Numbered from the stretch's first letter, positions 18,209 through 28,708 are shown. The stretch: DNA of 64,000 bases from JAHEEL01 sp942491345 (GCA_942491345.1 CALOAN010000042.1:1-64000); one strand, 5' to 3'. The notes: a model not told the origin generated them from the sequence alone. A program made the numbers and translations.

Positions 18209-18913
18209 CTACCTGCGGGTTGGCCACCACCGGAGGCCAAGGAGTCTCAGCGCCATCAGGGCGTAGGGGGGGATGAGGCTGAGGTAGCGCATCTTGGATT
18301 CGCCGGCGACGCGGGTGGACAGGACGAGGGGGACTTCGTTGATGGTCTTGCCGGCGGCGATGAGGCGGATGGTGATCTCGAGTTGGGTCTCGAACCCTTC
18401 ACCGACGAGGTCGAGGCCGTGGACGGCTTCGGCGCGATACGCGCGGTAGCCGGTGGTGAGGTCACGGGTGGGGGAGCGATAGGCGGTGCGCAGGATCACG
18501 TTCGCGATCCGGCTGATCGCACTGCGCCACAGCGGCACACCGACCATGCCGCCGCCGGGGACGAAACGGCTGCCGTAGCAGGCGTCGGCGGTATCGCAGC
18601 CCGCGACCAGGTCGGGCAGCAGGTCGAGGGGGTGGGAGAGATCGGCGTCCATCGTCACGATGATCCCGTCGGGGATCTCGGCGAAGCCCGTAGCCAGCGC
18701 CGCACCGATCCCGGCGTTCTGTTCGTGGGTGACGACGCGCAGCTTCGGATTGGCGGCGGCCAGGGCCTCGAGATGCTCCGGCGTCGAATCGGTGGAGCCG
18801 TCGTCGACGACGAGGATCTCCCAATCGTCTTCGAGGCACGGGGTGACGGCGTCGACGAACTGGTCGATGGCGTCTTCCTCGTTGTAGGCGGGGGCGAGGA
18901 CCGTGACCTTCAT
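18209..18913 (-). CDS. Family 2 glycosyltransferase (polyprenyl-phosphate mannose/glucose synthase-like)
   Basis: 234 residues, complete GT-A domain with no membrane tail. Motifs are VLAPAYNEED at the N-terminus, VVDDGSTDSTPEHLEAL, MDADLSHPLDLLPDLV (the DxD metal site), YGSRFVPGGG and RDLTTGYRAYRAE. This pattern is typical of dolichyl- or polyprenyl-phosphate sugar synthases (DPM1-like). The product would be a lipid-linked sugar donor for a GT-C enzyme, and the upstream overlapping gene is just such a multi-spanning protein. Its ATG overlaps that gene's TGA (ATGA at 18910-18913), so they are translationally coupled. Confidence 0.9.
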   Translation of the reverse strand: MKVTVLAPAYNEEDAIDQFVDAVTPCLEDDWEILVVDDGSTDSTPEHLEALAAANPKLRVVTHEQNAGIGAALATGFAEIPDGIIVTMDADLSHPLDLLPDLVAGCDTADACYGSRFVPGGGMVGVPLWRSAISRIANVILRTAYRSPTRDLTTGYRAYRAEAVHGLDLVGEGFETQLEITIRLIAAGKTINEVPLVLSTRVAGESKMRYLSLIPPYALMALRLLGLRWWPTRR

Positions 18914-20799
18914 TTCGGCTCCACCACGAGTTCACGCACGAGCACACCCGACGCGGTGCCCCAGCCCCACCCGGTTTCGATGCCGGGGAGCGCCACCACC
19001 GAGACACTCAACGTGTGAGGATCGGTCCCGGCCGGGATGTCGAAGTCGACGCGGGTCCACCGCGACGGGTCGCCGATGTCCGATTCGTAGACAACGGTGT
19101 CATCGAGGGTGACCACGATGCTCATTCTCCCTCGATTGAAGCCGTGACCCCACAACCCTCGCAGGTCGACGCTGCCCGACCGCTCCTCTTCGGCCGGGGG
19201 AATCGTCGTGGCGATCGTCGTCCGTTCACCGGCGACGGGATCGTTCGTGACGAACTGGAACCCGAGATAGGGGCCGCCTTCGAGCGGCCGTTCGTGGCCC
19301 CCTTCGTCGATCCACGTCCATCCTTCACATCCGGTGCACGGCGGAAGCCGGAACGCCTCGGCGCCGGGACCGGCGAGGCGGTAGCGGCCGATGGCCGGCT
19401 CGGCGTTGAGATCGAACTCGAGGATGCGGCCCGGCGACCGCTCGATCCACACGTCGCCGACCTGACCCGGGACGGCCGTGAGGTCGCTCGTGACGCTGAG
19501 GGCGACCTGGTCGCCGTTCTGCACGGCGAGCGGGATGTGATCGGTCTCCGTCTCCGGCCCGGCCACCACCTCGAGAACAGCGGGCGCAGCCACCACCCCG
19601 ATCTGCTCGTTCAAAGCCAGCAGGTCGGGGGCGTGGGTCCACTCCTCGGGGCGGTCCTGGATGCGCACGGCGGTGACGGCCACGGCGACGACGACGAGCG
19701 CGACGGCGGCGGCCTTGAGCGCTCTGGCCGGGACCAGATCCCGGAGCACGCCGGGGAGTCCGCCGACGAGTGGGGCGAGGCCGAGGGCGAAGGCGAAGAG
19801 GAAACGCTCCGGGAATGCGCCGAGGGCGTCGGACGGCAGCGACGTGACATAGAAGAGGACGAACTCCGTCGCGAAAACCGCGACGAGGAGGATGACGGCA
19901 CGGCTGCGCCTGCGCATGACGGCAACGACACCTTCGGCCACCAGCAGCAGTGGTGCGGCGCGGAGGAGCGACATCGGGTAGTAGACGAGTCGCCGCGCCC
20001 GCCCCTCGAAGCCGCCGTAGGCGCTCTTGAAGATGCGGGCGCTCTCTCTGGCGAAGTAGAAGGGCGAGTCTTCGTTCGCGAGGTTGACCCCCATCCAGGC
20101 GAGCGGCACCAGCAGCGGCGCCGCCGCGATCAGCAGCGTTCCGAACCGCTCGCGCAGCACATCCCCGAACGGCCGGCGGCGCAGCAGGAGCAGCGAGTCG
20201 ATTCCAATGACGGCGATCCACGCGCCGGCGAGCCACCACCCTTCGTACCGCATGCCGGCGGCGGCCGCGACCCCGAGGCTCCCGACGACCAGCGACGTGT
20301 TCTTCCCGGTGACCGCCCACGACACCAAACCGGCGGCTGCGGTGGCGATCGCCACGAAGTAGAGCGGTTCGGCCAGCCCGGAGAGTGAGAGGAAGTAGCT
20401 CCAGGGTGCGAACAACACGACGACGAAGACCGTGAGCGTCCCGATCGTGTCGCTGAACATGCGGTGCGCCGACCATGCCGCGATGGCTGCAGCGATGAAC
20501 ACCGCAACCGTGTTGATGATCGCCATCAGCGCCATCGGACTCGACGCGAACCAGCCACCCGCGACGGTGTAGATCGAACCGGTGATCCACACCGGCAGCG
20601 GCAGCCACACGAAGCCGTTGAACCAGAACGGAGCGTCCGCCCAATGCCTCGCGATCGCGACCCGGGTGAAGTCGTCCCAGGTGAGTGCCGACCAGCCCGG
20701 CGCCCACGTGAAGAAACCGAGGGCGATGCGGGCCACCACCACGGCGGCGACGACGAGAAGAATCAAGGTGCGTCGTCGCGGCGCCGACATCTCAGCCAT
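18910..20799 (-). CDS. Multi-spanning GT-C type glycosyltransferase-like membrane protein
   Basis: About 629 residues from the ATG at 20799 (20790 is also possible); the longer open frame upstream is spurious. Ten or so membrane helices cover residues 10-420. The first periplasmic loop has an Asp (ALTWDDFTRV) in the position used by GT-C enzymes of the PMT/GT39 class. The last 200 residues are extracytoplasmic and beta-rich (VWIERSPGRILEFDLN, VYESDIGDPSRWTRVDFDIP). It is coupled to the polyprenyl-phosphate sugar synthase downstream, so it may use that lipid donor to glycosylate a surface polymer or protein. The acceptor is unknown. Confidence 0.75.
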   Translation of the reverse strand: MAEMSAPRRRTLILLVVAAVVVARIALGFFTWAPGWSALTWDDFTRVAIARHWADAPFWFNGFVWLPLPVWITGSIYTVAGGWFASSPMALMAIINTVAVFIAAAIAAWSAHRMFSDTIGTLTVFVVVLFAPWSYFLSLSGLAEPLYFVAIATAAAGLVSWAVTGKNTSLVVGSLGVAAAAGMRYEGWWLAGAWIAVIGIDSLLLLRRRPFGDVLRERFGTLLIAAAPLLVPLAWMGVNLANEDSPFYFARESARIFKSAYGGFEGRARRLVYYPMSLLRAAPLLLVAEGVVAVMRRRSRAVILLVAVFATEFVLFYVTSLPSDALGAFPERFLFAFALGLAPLVGGLPGVLRDLVPARALKAAAVALVVVAVAVTAVRIQDRPEEWTHAPDLLALNEQIGVVAAPAVLEVVAGPETETDHIPLAVQNGDQVALSVTSDLTAVPGQVGDVWIERSPGRILEFDLNAEPAIGRYRLAGPGAEAFRLPPCTGCEGWTWIDEGGHERPLEGGPYLGFQFVTNDPVAGERTTIATTIPPAEEERSGSVDLRGLWGHGFNRGRMSIVVTLDDTVVYESDIGDPSRWTRVDFDIPAGTDPHTLSVSVVALPGIETGWGWGTASGVLVRELVVEPK

Positions 20800-20914
20800 G
20801 GAACCAAGGCTAGAAGGCCGCCCCTCGGTTCGCGCGGCTTGCTCTCCTCGCGAACCCTCCCCGCCAAAAGTCGCCACTTTCCGTAGCGGCGGCACTACCG
20901 TCGCATCCAACGTG

Positions 20915-23149
20915 ATGACCATCAGAGCACTGCTCCTCCTGGTCGCCGTGGCCATGATCGCCACTGTGCCGACCGTCGCCTCAGCCGCAGCCCCCTCCGA
21001 CACCGGGGTCAGCCTGGCTTCGTTCAACGAATCCGAAGGCTGTCCTCCGGGCATCTCCGGGCCGATCAAGGCCGACGCGGGGACCAACCAGGTGCTCGTC
21101 GGTGCCGTCATCCACGGGCCGTGGGGTGACTTCTTCGGACGGACGCAGACGCAGGTCTCCAACTCGCTGAAGACCTGGCGGATCGCCACGTCGAGCAAAT
21201 ACGTGCGCATCCACGAGCGGGCCTGGCCGGCGGCGCAACTCGTCGACGCCCGGCTCATCGCCGCCGCCAACGCCGGGCAGTACTACCAGCTGATCAGCGC
21301 CGGTTCGTGGTTCTGGCGCACCGTCGGCGGCACCAACCGATTCTCCGAACACGCCATCGGCACCGCCATCGACCTCAACCCACAGCAGAACCCCTACAGC
21401 AGCGCCAACTACCTGCGCACCAACATGCCGTCGTGGTGGGTCGACTCGTTCGTCGACTCCGGATGGTGCTGGGGCGGGCAGTGGGTCACCGTCAAGGACT
21501 CGATGCACTACTCGTGGAGCGGACCCGGGCAAACACCCGGCTATCCGGGCCGTCCAGCGCCGTACCCGCCGCTCACGAACCCGGCGCCGTTCAACCGCAC
21601 CGGGTTCTCCGGGCCGTCGGCGCTCGGCGTCATCGCCGGGGCACAGTACGGCATGGCCGACTTCTCGGGCGACGGCTCCGCCGACCTCTACCGGATCCGC
21701 CCCTACGGAGACGGCAGCCGTCTCGAAGCCGCCGGGTCACAATCCGGGTTCACGGTCATCGGCTATCGCAAGAACCTTCCCTTCTCCGCCGACTCGCCGG
21801 TCCTCGTCGCCGACCACGACAAGAACGGCCGACCCGACCTGTGGGTCGTCGACGACTCCGGGCCGACGGTGAAGCTCGCCGTCTGGCACAACGCCGACCG
21901 CTACACCACCCCCACCGTCCTCACCACCGGAGCCCCGGCATCGGAGGACTACTCGATCACCATGCACGACGACGACTGGATCCCCGACCTGGTCACCATC
22001 ACCCGCAGCGGCGAGACGACGGCCAAGGTATGGAGCGGATCGTCGGGTTACACCGCCAACACCGCCACCTACGTGCCGGGTGTGGGCGACACGTCGAACG
22101 GCTGGTCGCTGCTCCTCGGCGACTGGGACGTCAACGGCATCACCGACCTCTACGCCCTCCCCGACGGCACCGACACCACCGTCCGAATTGCCACGCAGAG
22201 TGGTGGCCTCGCCGACGTGCCGACCACCCTCGACGTCGGCGGCAACGCCGAAGTCCTCATCTCCGACTTCGACGGAGACGGGCGCGACGACCTGCATATC
22301 CTCAGCGGCTCCACGCTGTCCGTCTCGCTCGGCGGGACGAGCGGCTCCGGGTCGCTGTCGAACTGGTTCATCCCCGACAAGCCGATTCCGTGGGACGCCG
22401 GGCCCGAATGCCTCGGCCCCGAACCGTGCGATCGGATCGGATACGTCGATGAGAACGGCGAGTGGTACCTGATCAACGAGGTCGCCAGCGGCGCCGACAA
22501 GCAACAGTTCTACTACGGCAATCCGAGAGACGTCCCGTTCTCAGGCGACTGGAACTGCGACGGCATCGACACCCCGGGGTTGTATCGGAGCAGCGACGGC
22601 TACGTCTACCTGCGTGACACCAACACACAAGGCGTCGCCGACCTGGACTTCTTCTTCGGGAACCCGGGCGACAAACCGATCGTCGGCGACTTCAACGGCG
22701 ACGGGTGTGACACCGTGTCGATCTACCGGTCTTCGGAGCAGCGCTTCTACATCATCAACCACCTCGGTGACGGCGCTGCCGGCCTCGGTGCCGCCGACTA
22801 CTTCTTCGATTTCGGCAACCGCGGCGACACCCCCTTCGCCGGTGACTTCGACGGCGACGGCATCGACGAAGTGGCGCTGCACCGGGCCTCAACCGGCTTC
22901 GTCTACCTGCGCTACACGCTCGACACCGGGATCGCCGACCAGGAGTTCTTCTACGGGATTCCCCGCGACGTCCCGATCGCCGGAGACTGGGACGGCGACG
23001 GGATCGACACGGTGGCCGTGTTCCGTCCCAAGGACGGCAACTGGTACCTGAAGCTGAACAACACGCAAGGCAACGCCGATCACGGCATCCACTTCCACAG
23101 CCACGACGATGTCACCCTGCCCGTAGCCGGCTACTTCGGAGCCCCATAG
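20915..23149 (+). CDS. Secreted M15 D-Ala-D-Ala carboxypeptidase-like protein with FG-GAP-type repeat modules
   Basis: 744 residues; ATG at 20915 (an in-frame GTG lies just before). It has a signal peptide (LLLLVAVAMIATVPTVASAA). The peptidase domain spans about residues 40-210 with the M15 zinc signature SEHAIGTAIDLN (His and Asp ligands) and the second His in DSMHYSW. A middle region of irregular FG-GAP-like repeats (residues 230-480, GMADFSGDGSADLYRI, LISDFDGDGRDDLHIL) precedes the five-unit module shared by other proteins here (residues 505-744, FYYGNPRDVPFSGDWNCDG). It probably trims peptidoglycan stem peptides while bound at the surface. The frame is intact. Confidence 0.87.
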   Translation: MTIRALLLLVAVAMIATVPTVASAAAPSDTGVSLASFNESEGCPPGISGPIKADAGTNQVLVGAVIHGPWGDFFGRTQTQVSNSLKTWRIATSSKYVRIHERAWPAAQLVDARLIAAANAGQYYQLISAGSWFWRTVGGTNRFSEHAIGTAIDLNPQQNPYSSANYLRTNMPSWWVDSFVDSGWCWGGQWVTVKDSMHYSWSGPGQTPGYPGRPAPYPPLTNPAPFNRTGFSGPSALGVIAGAQYGMADFSGDGSADLYRIRPYGDGSRLEAAGSQSGFTVIGYRKNLPFSADSPVLVADHDKNGRPDLWVVDDSGPTVKLAVWHNADRYTTPTVLTTGAPASEDYSITMHDDDWIPDLVTITRSGETTAKVWSGSSGYTANTATYVPGVGDTSNGWSLLLGDWDVNGITDLYALPDGTDTTVRIATQSGGLADVPTTLDVGGNAEVLISDFDGDGRDDLHILSGSTLSVSLGGTSGSGSLSNWFIPDKPIPWDAGPECLGPEPCDRIGYVDENGEWYLINEVASGADKQQFYYGNPRDVPFSGDWNCDGIDTPGLYRSSDGYVYLRDTNTQGVADLDFFFGNPGDKPIVGDFNGDGCDTVSIYRSSEQRFYIINHLGDGAAGLGAADYFFDFGNRGDTPFAGDFDGDGIDEVALHRASTGFVYLRYTLDTGIADQEFFYGIPRDVPIAGDWDGDGIDTVAVFRPKDGNWYLKLNNTQGNADHGIHFHSHDDVTLPVAGYFGAP

Positions 23150-23156
23150 CCCCGGG

Positions 23157-23735
23157 TCACGGCTTGCGTGAAATGCCGATCGTCTCGTTGTGGAGGAACA
23201 CCTTCCCGACGGCGGGGGGGAACGGGAACGAGTAGACCCGCACCGATTCGAGGCTGTGCGCTTCCTCGATGTCCTTGATCGCCGCTCGGTCCACGAACTC
23301 GACGTGGGTGGGATCCGACGCGTATCCGGCTGGCTGCGGCACGATGATCACGACCTGTCCGCCGGGTCGGAGGTAGGGGAGGTGCGACCCGACGAGATCG
23401 CTCGCCTCGGCGTGGGTCATATGTTCGAGCACGTGAGCGAACAGCAGCGAGTCGTAGCGCTCGGGCTGCGCATCGGGGCAGGTGGGGAACTCCTCGGCGG
23501 TGTAGGCGGTGAAACCTCTTGCTCGGGCTTCGGCGATCGACGTCGGGCTGAGATCCACGCCGACGCCGTTGCCGTCGAGATGCCCGAGGTTGCGCCCGAT
23601 CCCGCACCCCACGTCGAGCACATACCCGAGGTCGAGCCGCCGCAGGTTCCACCGGTACGGCGCCTGCGTGTTGAGCACCCGCTTCCAGCGAGCCCCCTTG
23701 AGCCGCTCCGTATACGCCGCATCGTCATATGACAT
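23157..23735 (-). CDS. Class I SAM-dependent methyltransferase
   Basis: 192 residues from the ATG at 23735. The Rossmann core shows motif I LDVGCGIGRNLGHLDG, motif II GVDLSPTSIAEARARG, a FAHVLEHM acidic/His stretch (motif IV of the Methyltransf_11/23 group) and LRPGGQVVIIVPQPAGY. Related proteins in polysaccharide clusters methylate sugars or sugar termini, but the substrate cannot be deduced. It is convergent with the M15 gene, 7 bp apart. The upstream reading frame runs into a repeat block and is not coding. Confidence 0.85.
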   Translation of the reverse strand: MSYDDAAYTERLKGARWKRVLNTQAPYRWNLRRLDLGYVLDVGCGIGRNLGHLDGNGVGVDLSPTSIAEARARGFTAYTAEEFPTCPDAQPERYDSLLFAHVLEHMTHAEASDLVGSHLPYLRPGGQVVIIVPQPAGYASDPTHVEFVDRAAIKDIEEAHSLESVRVYSFPFPPAVGKVFLHNETIGISRKP

Positions 23736-23757
23736 GACGAGGAGGGTACCGCTCACG

Positions 23758-24075
23758 TGCGCGGGTCTTCGCCTCTCCCACGAAGTGGGCGAGGCGCGTC
23801 CGGGCAATCGCCCGGCCGCGGACGGGGCTGAGTCTGAGTCGTGGCGGACCTCATCGGCATGTGCGTGCTCCCAGGCCGCCCCCTCTGCGGCCGAGCATCA
23901 GCTCGGCCGCGTCTCCCCCACCTTCGGTGGGAGAGACAAAGAGCAGCGGCGGTTGGAGAGTCGAGGAACGGGTCTTCGCCTCCACCACGGAGTGGGGGAG
24001 GCGCGGCCGATGGGCGGACGGGGGAGGAGCGGGCAATCGCCCGGACGTGCGGCCGCCCAGGGGCTGCGCTCGCTG
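23758..24075. repeat. Intergenic palindromic repeat block 3
   Basis: Contains cttcgcctctcccacgaagt, gggcaatcgcccggccgcgg, a spacer with ggcggacctcatcggcatgt and gctcccaggccg, ccccctctgcggccgagcat, a tctcccccaccttcggtggg hairpin near 23912-23937, and a second cctccaccacggagtggggg hairpin at 23978-24000. There is no gene. Confidence 0.85.
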
Positions 24076-24097
24076 ACAACCACAAGCATCCGATTTG

Positions 24098-26044
24098 CTA
24101 TGGCCCGAGGCGTGCCACCTTGAGATCGCTGCTGCCGCCGCCGAAGTAGGCGATCATCGGCATGCCGAGGGGGTCGGTAGCGAGTGACAGGAACATCCCT
24201 ACGCCCCGACGCGGGTCGACGGTGGCGACCTCGGCCGACGAGCACGTGATGTCGCTGCACGCTGCCACCTTGACGTTCCAGAGAACGCCGGCGATCGACT
24301 GGTACGCGACGATCGGCAGTCCATTGCCGCCGATGTCGATCTCCACGAAATAGGCCCGCTCGTTCGCGACAACCGACGTCGTATAGCTCGTGCACTCGAC
24401 ATTGAGACAGTGGGCAACTTTGACCGACTCGTTGTGGATCTCCCTGCCGTCGGGTGCGTAGTCCACGGACAGGTCGTTGTACGCGATGACTGGGAGGCCG
24501 TCGGTGCCGATCGCAACCGACGGGAAGCCCCAACCTTCGTAGTCCGCTTTCCACGACTGCAGCTGGGTCGCGGAGCCGCTGGAACACGAGTCATCGACGC
24601 AGTGACCGACGGTCAGGGCGAACAGCCCGTATGAGGAATTGAAGACGGCGTAGATCGGTAGACCGTCCGACCCGACGGCGAGGTCGAAGCGATGGAAGTC
24701 CCCGTGATTGATGTCGACGGATTGAAGGTTGGCAGAAGAGCACCCCGGGTCAAGGCACCGAGCCACCCACAGTCCCCGTGTCGGGTCCGTCGACATGTAC
24801 ATGACGAGGGGATTCCCGTCCGCCCCGATCGCGATTGAGCCGAGGATCCCGGCATCTGAGAATTGTCCGGGAGGAAGCGGCACCGGGGGGTCGATGACCG
24901 AATACGAGACAGAAGAGCAGCTGGGGTCCTCGCAGCGGCCCACGACCAGTTGGCCTCCGGCGCTGTCGTGGAAGCTCCATACGGGGAGCCCGTCCGCTCC
25001 GGTTGCCATCGACGTATGGTCGGAGACGCGCCACGGCTGGATGCTCGTTTCCGACGTCCAGCAGCTCTGGTGGAGGCATCGTGTAATCGCAAGGTCGAGC
25101 GACTGCCAATCGTGTAGGGACCCGTGGCTGATCACGGCGCGACCGTCGGCGCCGAAGCCGAGCGACGCGAATCTGCCCCACTGGACGGGTGCTTTGATGC
25201 TGCTGATGTCCCAGTCCCGGTCGGCGACATCCTTGGCCTGGATGCCGAACCTGCCGGCGACGGGGATCATCCGGGGGATGCCGTAGTCGAACTGTTCGTT
25301 CGCGTTGCCCTGCGTGTTGGTGAAGCGGAGATAGATTCGAGCATCCGATGGGCGGAAGAGTCCGGGGCTGTCGTTGCCGTCTCCGTTCCAGTCTCCGGCG
25401 ATGAGGCGGTCGCCCGGGTCGCCGAAGTAGAACTCGAACTCGGCGATGCCCTGCGTATTGGTGTTGCGGAAGTACACCAGACCGGTCGATTCGCGATGCA
25501 GCCCGACCGTGTCGGTCCCGTTGCCGTTGAAGTCACCGACGAACGGTTTGTCGCCCGGGTTCCCGAAGTAGTAGTCGTAGTCGGCGGCGCCGAGGCCGCC
25601 GTCGTTCTCACCGAGTTCGTTGATGATGTAGACGCGGCCTTCGGACTGGCGGTAGATCGACACGGTGTCACATCCGTCACCGTTGAAATCACCGGCGAGG
25701 GGGATGTCTCCCGGGTTCCCGAAGTAGAACTTCAGATCGGCGTTGCCCTGGGTGTTGGAGTTGCGCAGGTAGACGTAGCCGTCGGATTGGCGGTAGAGGC
25801 CGGGTGTGTCGATGGTGTCGCAGTTCCAGTCGCCCATGATCGGATAGTCACCCGGGTTGCCGTAGTAGAACGACGTGGTGAAACCGTCGGGCCCCCGCAG
25901 GTGCCACTCGCCGGTTACGGGATCAACCAGGCCGATTCCCTCGGGTTCGAAGGACTTGCCGTGGGCCTCGTCGGTCGGCGCCAGCGGGAAGAGAAGAACC
26001 GCCGCAATCAACAGGGCCACCGTCGTGCGTGCTCCAGATCTCAC
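24098..26044 (-). CDS. Secreted protein: five-unit FG-GAP-type module plus Cys-rich beta-repeat domain
   Basis: 648 residues. The GTG at 26044 is chosen because AGGGGG lies about 7 nt upstream. It has a signal peptide (TTVALLIAAVLLFPLAPTDEA). The shared module occupies about residues 35-275 (FYYGNPGDYPIMGDWNCD, GDFNGDGCDTVSIYRQSEGR, GDFNGNGTDTVGLHREST). The remaining 370 residues form roughly seven repeats, each with a phrase such as IGADGLPVWSFHD or IGTDGLPVIAYND followed by a C-x(2-6)-C pair (RCEDPSCSS, HCVDDSCSS, HCLNVECTS). They resemble a beta-propeller with disulphide-linked blades. The function is unknown; ligand binding outside the cell is inference. Confidence 0.8.
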   Translation of the reverse strand: MRSGARTTVALLIAAVLLFPLAPTDEAHGKSFEPEGIGLVDPVTGEWHLRGPDGFTTSFYYGNPGDYPIMGDWNCDTIDTPGLYRQSDGYVYLRNSNTQGNADLKFYFGNPGDIPLAGDFNGDGCDTVSIYRQSEGRVYIINELGENDGGLGAADYDYYFGNPGDKPFVGDFNGNGTDTVGLHRESTGLVYFRNTNTQGIAEFEFYFGDPGDRLIAGDWNGDGNDSPGLFRPSDARIYLRFTNTQGNANEQFDYGIPRMIPVAGRFGIQAKDVADRDWDISSIKAPVQWGRFASLGFGADGRAVISHGSLHDWQSLDLAITRCLHQSCWTSETSIQPWRVSDHTSMATGADGLPVWSFHDSAGGQLVVGRCEDPSCSSVSYSVIDPPVPLPPGQFSDAGILGSIAIGADGNPLVMYMSTDPTRGLWVARCLDPGCSSANLQSVDINHGDFHRFDLAVGSDGLPIYAVFNSSYGLFALTVGHCVDDSCSSGSATQLQSWKADYEGWGFPSVAIGTDGLPVIAYNDLSVDYAPDGREIHNESVKVAHCLNVECTSYTTSVVANERAYFVEIDIGGNGLPIVAYQSIAGVLWNVKVAACSDITCSSAEVATVDPRRGVGMFLSLATDPLGMPMIAYFGGGSSDLKVARLGP

Positions 26045-26125
26045 AACATCACCCCCTCGTGACCCTTCCAGTATCCGACCACGAGACCCGTCCGACAAGA
26101 GCCATTGAGGTGATGACGTGATGGG

Positions 26126-26545
26126 CCCCCTCTGCGCCCGAGCATCAGCTCGGCCTCGTCTCCCCCACCTCGGCGGTGGGGGAGACGAGGAAACGTCGCC
26201 TACTCACGCGGGCCTCTGCCTCACCGCGTTGGCGGTGGGGGAGACGAGGAAACGTCGCCATCTCACGCGGGTCTTCGCCTCCACCACGTTTTCGCCTCCA
26301 CCACGGAGTGGGGAGGCGCGTCCGGGCATTTGCCCGGACGGGCGGGAGGGGCTGTTCTTGGCCGAATAGGCCGGAGCGCAGCGGAGGGGGCGGTGGTGTT
26401 GACGAAGCGGTGCAGCTTGTGAGTCCGTGATGGTTGTCCACGGAGTGGGGGGCGAAGAGCGTCCGGGCATTTGCCCGGGCGCGGAGGGGGCTGTTCTTGG
26501 CCGAATAATCCGGAGCGCAGCGGAGGGGGCTGAGTTCGCCGGAAT
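26126..26545. repeat. Intergenic palindromic repeat block 4
   Basis: About 420 bp. It starts with ccccctctgcgcccgagcat and the hairpin tctcccccacctcggcggtg (26160-26188). Two partial hairpins, a cctccaccacggagtgggga element near 26295, and two copies of an element with gtccgggcatttgcccg and ggccgaataggccggagcgc (near 26325 and 26462) follow. There is no gene. Confidence 0.85.
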
Positions 26546-26571
26546 CACATCGCACCCTCGACGGCGGGTCT

Positions 26572-28708
26572 TCAGTTGGTGAAGGTGCCGGCTACCGGGA
26601 TCCAATTGGTGTTGGCTTCGGGCCAGGTGACTTGCGAGTCGGCGTTCCCTTGGGTCAGGGTGTGGCGGAAGTAGAAGACCGTGTTCGACGGGCGGAACAC
26701 CGCCGGCGTGTCGCGACCGTCGATGGTTCCCCAATCACCGGCGACGAAACGGTCGCCGGGGTCGCCGAAGTAGAACTCGGCATCCGCAATCCCGGTCGTC
26801 AACGTGTTGCGGTAGTAGAAGAACCCGGTCGTTGCGCGGTGCAGGCCGATCTCGTCGATCCCGTCGCCGTCCCAGTCGCCAACGACCGGCTGGTCGCCGG
26901 GGTTGCCGAACAGGAAGTCGTAGTCGGCGGCACCGAGGCCGCCATCGTTCTCACCGAGTTCGTTGATGATGTAGAAGCGTTGTTCGGATGGTCGGTAGAT
27001 CGACACGGTGTCGAACCCGTCGCCGTCAAAGTCACCCGCCAACGGTATGTCACCGGGGTTGCCGAAGAAGAACTTGATGTCCGCGATGCCTTGTGTGTTG
27101 GTGTTGCGGAGATAAACGTATCCATCGGTTTGGCGATACAGGCCGGGTGTGTCGATCCCGTCGCCGTCCCAGTCACCCAGGAACGGCACATCGCCCGGGT
27201 TGCCGTAGTAGAACGAATCGATCACACCCCACTGGTCGCGCAGGTACCACAACCCCGTCGACGGATCGACCAAACCAACCGGACCCAACGGCTGCGGACG
27301 CCACGCGGCCGAGAAGTTGTGGGGCCCGGCAAGGTCGCTGGAGATGCTCCTCGGTGCGGAGCCATCAGGCGCAGCAACATAGACGTCACTCCGCGACGAC
27401 ATCGTGGCCGTCGAATACTCGACGTGTGTGCCGTAGGTCGACCAGGAAGGTGGCGAGATACCCGCACCTACCGTGAGCGTGACCGGTGCGCCGCTCCCGT
27501 CTGCGGCGGCGATCACCGTGGTCGAGTCGATGCTGTAGTTGCCCGTCGATTGGATCGCAAGACGGGCGCCGTCGGGGGACCACCACAGCGACCAACCACC
27601 ACCACCCGACCATATCTCGACCGGACGTCCGCCACCTGTCGGGTCCACGGTGTAGATCGTGAAGTGGCGGCCGTGCGGCCCGGCGGAGGTGGTGTTCGTG
27701 GCCACGGCGAACGCCAGCCGGGACCCATCGAGTGACCACGTCGGACCGGTGTGGGCGAGAGAACGCGACAGGAGGGGATCGGGATCTGGATCGATGGAAC
27801 CGTCCGTAAGGGCCCGCCGGTTGGAGCCGTCGGCGTCCATCACATAGATCCGCGACGGGATCACAACGACCCAGTTCGAGCTCTCATCCCGGGTCTCGAG
27901 TCCCGAGGAGAAGGCGATCTGGGAGCCGTCGGGCGACCATGCCGGTTCGCGATCGTTGGCCGGGTTGTTGGTCAGCCGCACCGGGTTGCGACCGTCGCCG
28001 TCTGCCAGATAGATCTCATCGTTTCCGTCCCGGCTCGTGACGAACGCGAAGTGGGATCCGTCCGGTGACCAAGCGCCCCCCGGACTCCACGCCGTGTCGT
28101 CGGTCACATTGACGGGTGTGCCTCCCAGAAGCAGGAGCGACGTGGACGTCGACGTAGTCATTGTCGACGCCGGCACGACGCACGTCGTAGGCGAGATGAG
28201 TACCGGTGGGGGACCATCTCGGGCGAGTTGTCTCCCACGAATCATCCGACAGATTGACGGTGGTGCCGGTCTCGACGTTGGCGACGTGGACGTCAGCGTC
28301 TCCGTCTTGCATGGAGACGTACGCGATCCTGGTGCTATCCGGTGACCACGCCCACCCGTCATCGGGATCGGTTCCCTCGGCGACGACATACGGCTGCGCC
28401 TTGTCGAGGTCTCGGACGTAGAGCGTCTCGTTGTCGTAGTCGCCGGAGAAGAACGCCACCCGAGAACCGTCTGGTGACCATGCCCAATGCTGCCCGGCGC
28501 CGAAGTCGGCGGTAAGGCCGACTCGGCCGGTGCCGTCAGCGTCGGAAAGGTACAGCTCCAAATCCTGCGCCAGCGGGTTCTCTCCGGAGACGAATCCGAT
28601 CTGCGGTTGGTCGTCGTCGGCGCCGGCGCTGATGGCCGGTACGGCGAGGAGTGCGGTCACTGTCGCGACGATGAGCATCCGATACGGCGATCTGTGGGTA
28701 GCGCGCAT
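26572..28708 (-). pseudogene. Secreted TolB-like beta-propeller fused to FG-GAP-type module, one frameshift
   Basis: About 711 residues. ATG at 28708 with AGGAGG 5 nt upstream, and a signal peptide (MLIVATVTALLAVPAISAGA). The N-terminal 450 residues are PD40/WD40-like propeller blades with the repeated phrases WAWSPDGSRVAFFS, WSPDSTRIAYVSMQDGDADV and PAWSPDGSQIAFSSG. The C-terminal 240 residues are the shared five-unit module (FYYGNPGDVPFLGDWDGDG, GDFDGDGFDTVSIYRPSEQR). The frame shifts by one base near 28117, between VDVHVAPAS and GGTPVNVTDD; everything else is intact. It is probably a periplasmic or surface-exposed binding scaffold. The domain order is the reverse of the 24098-26044 protein. 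Confidence 0.75.

Noticed and set aside
18910..21270. N-terminal extension of the GT-C protein to 21270
   Set aside because: The extension runs antisense through the start of the M15 gene, and the natural start with a membrane helix is at 20799 or 20790.
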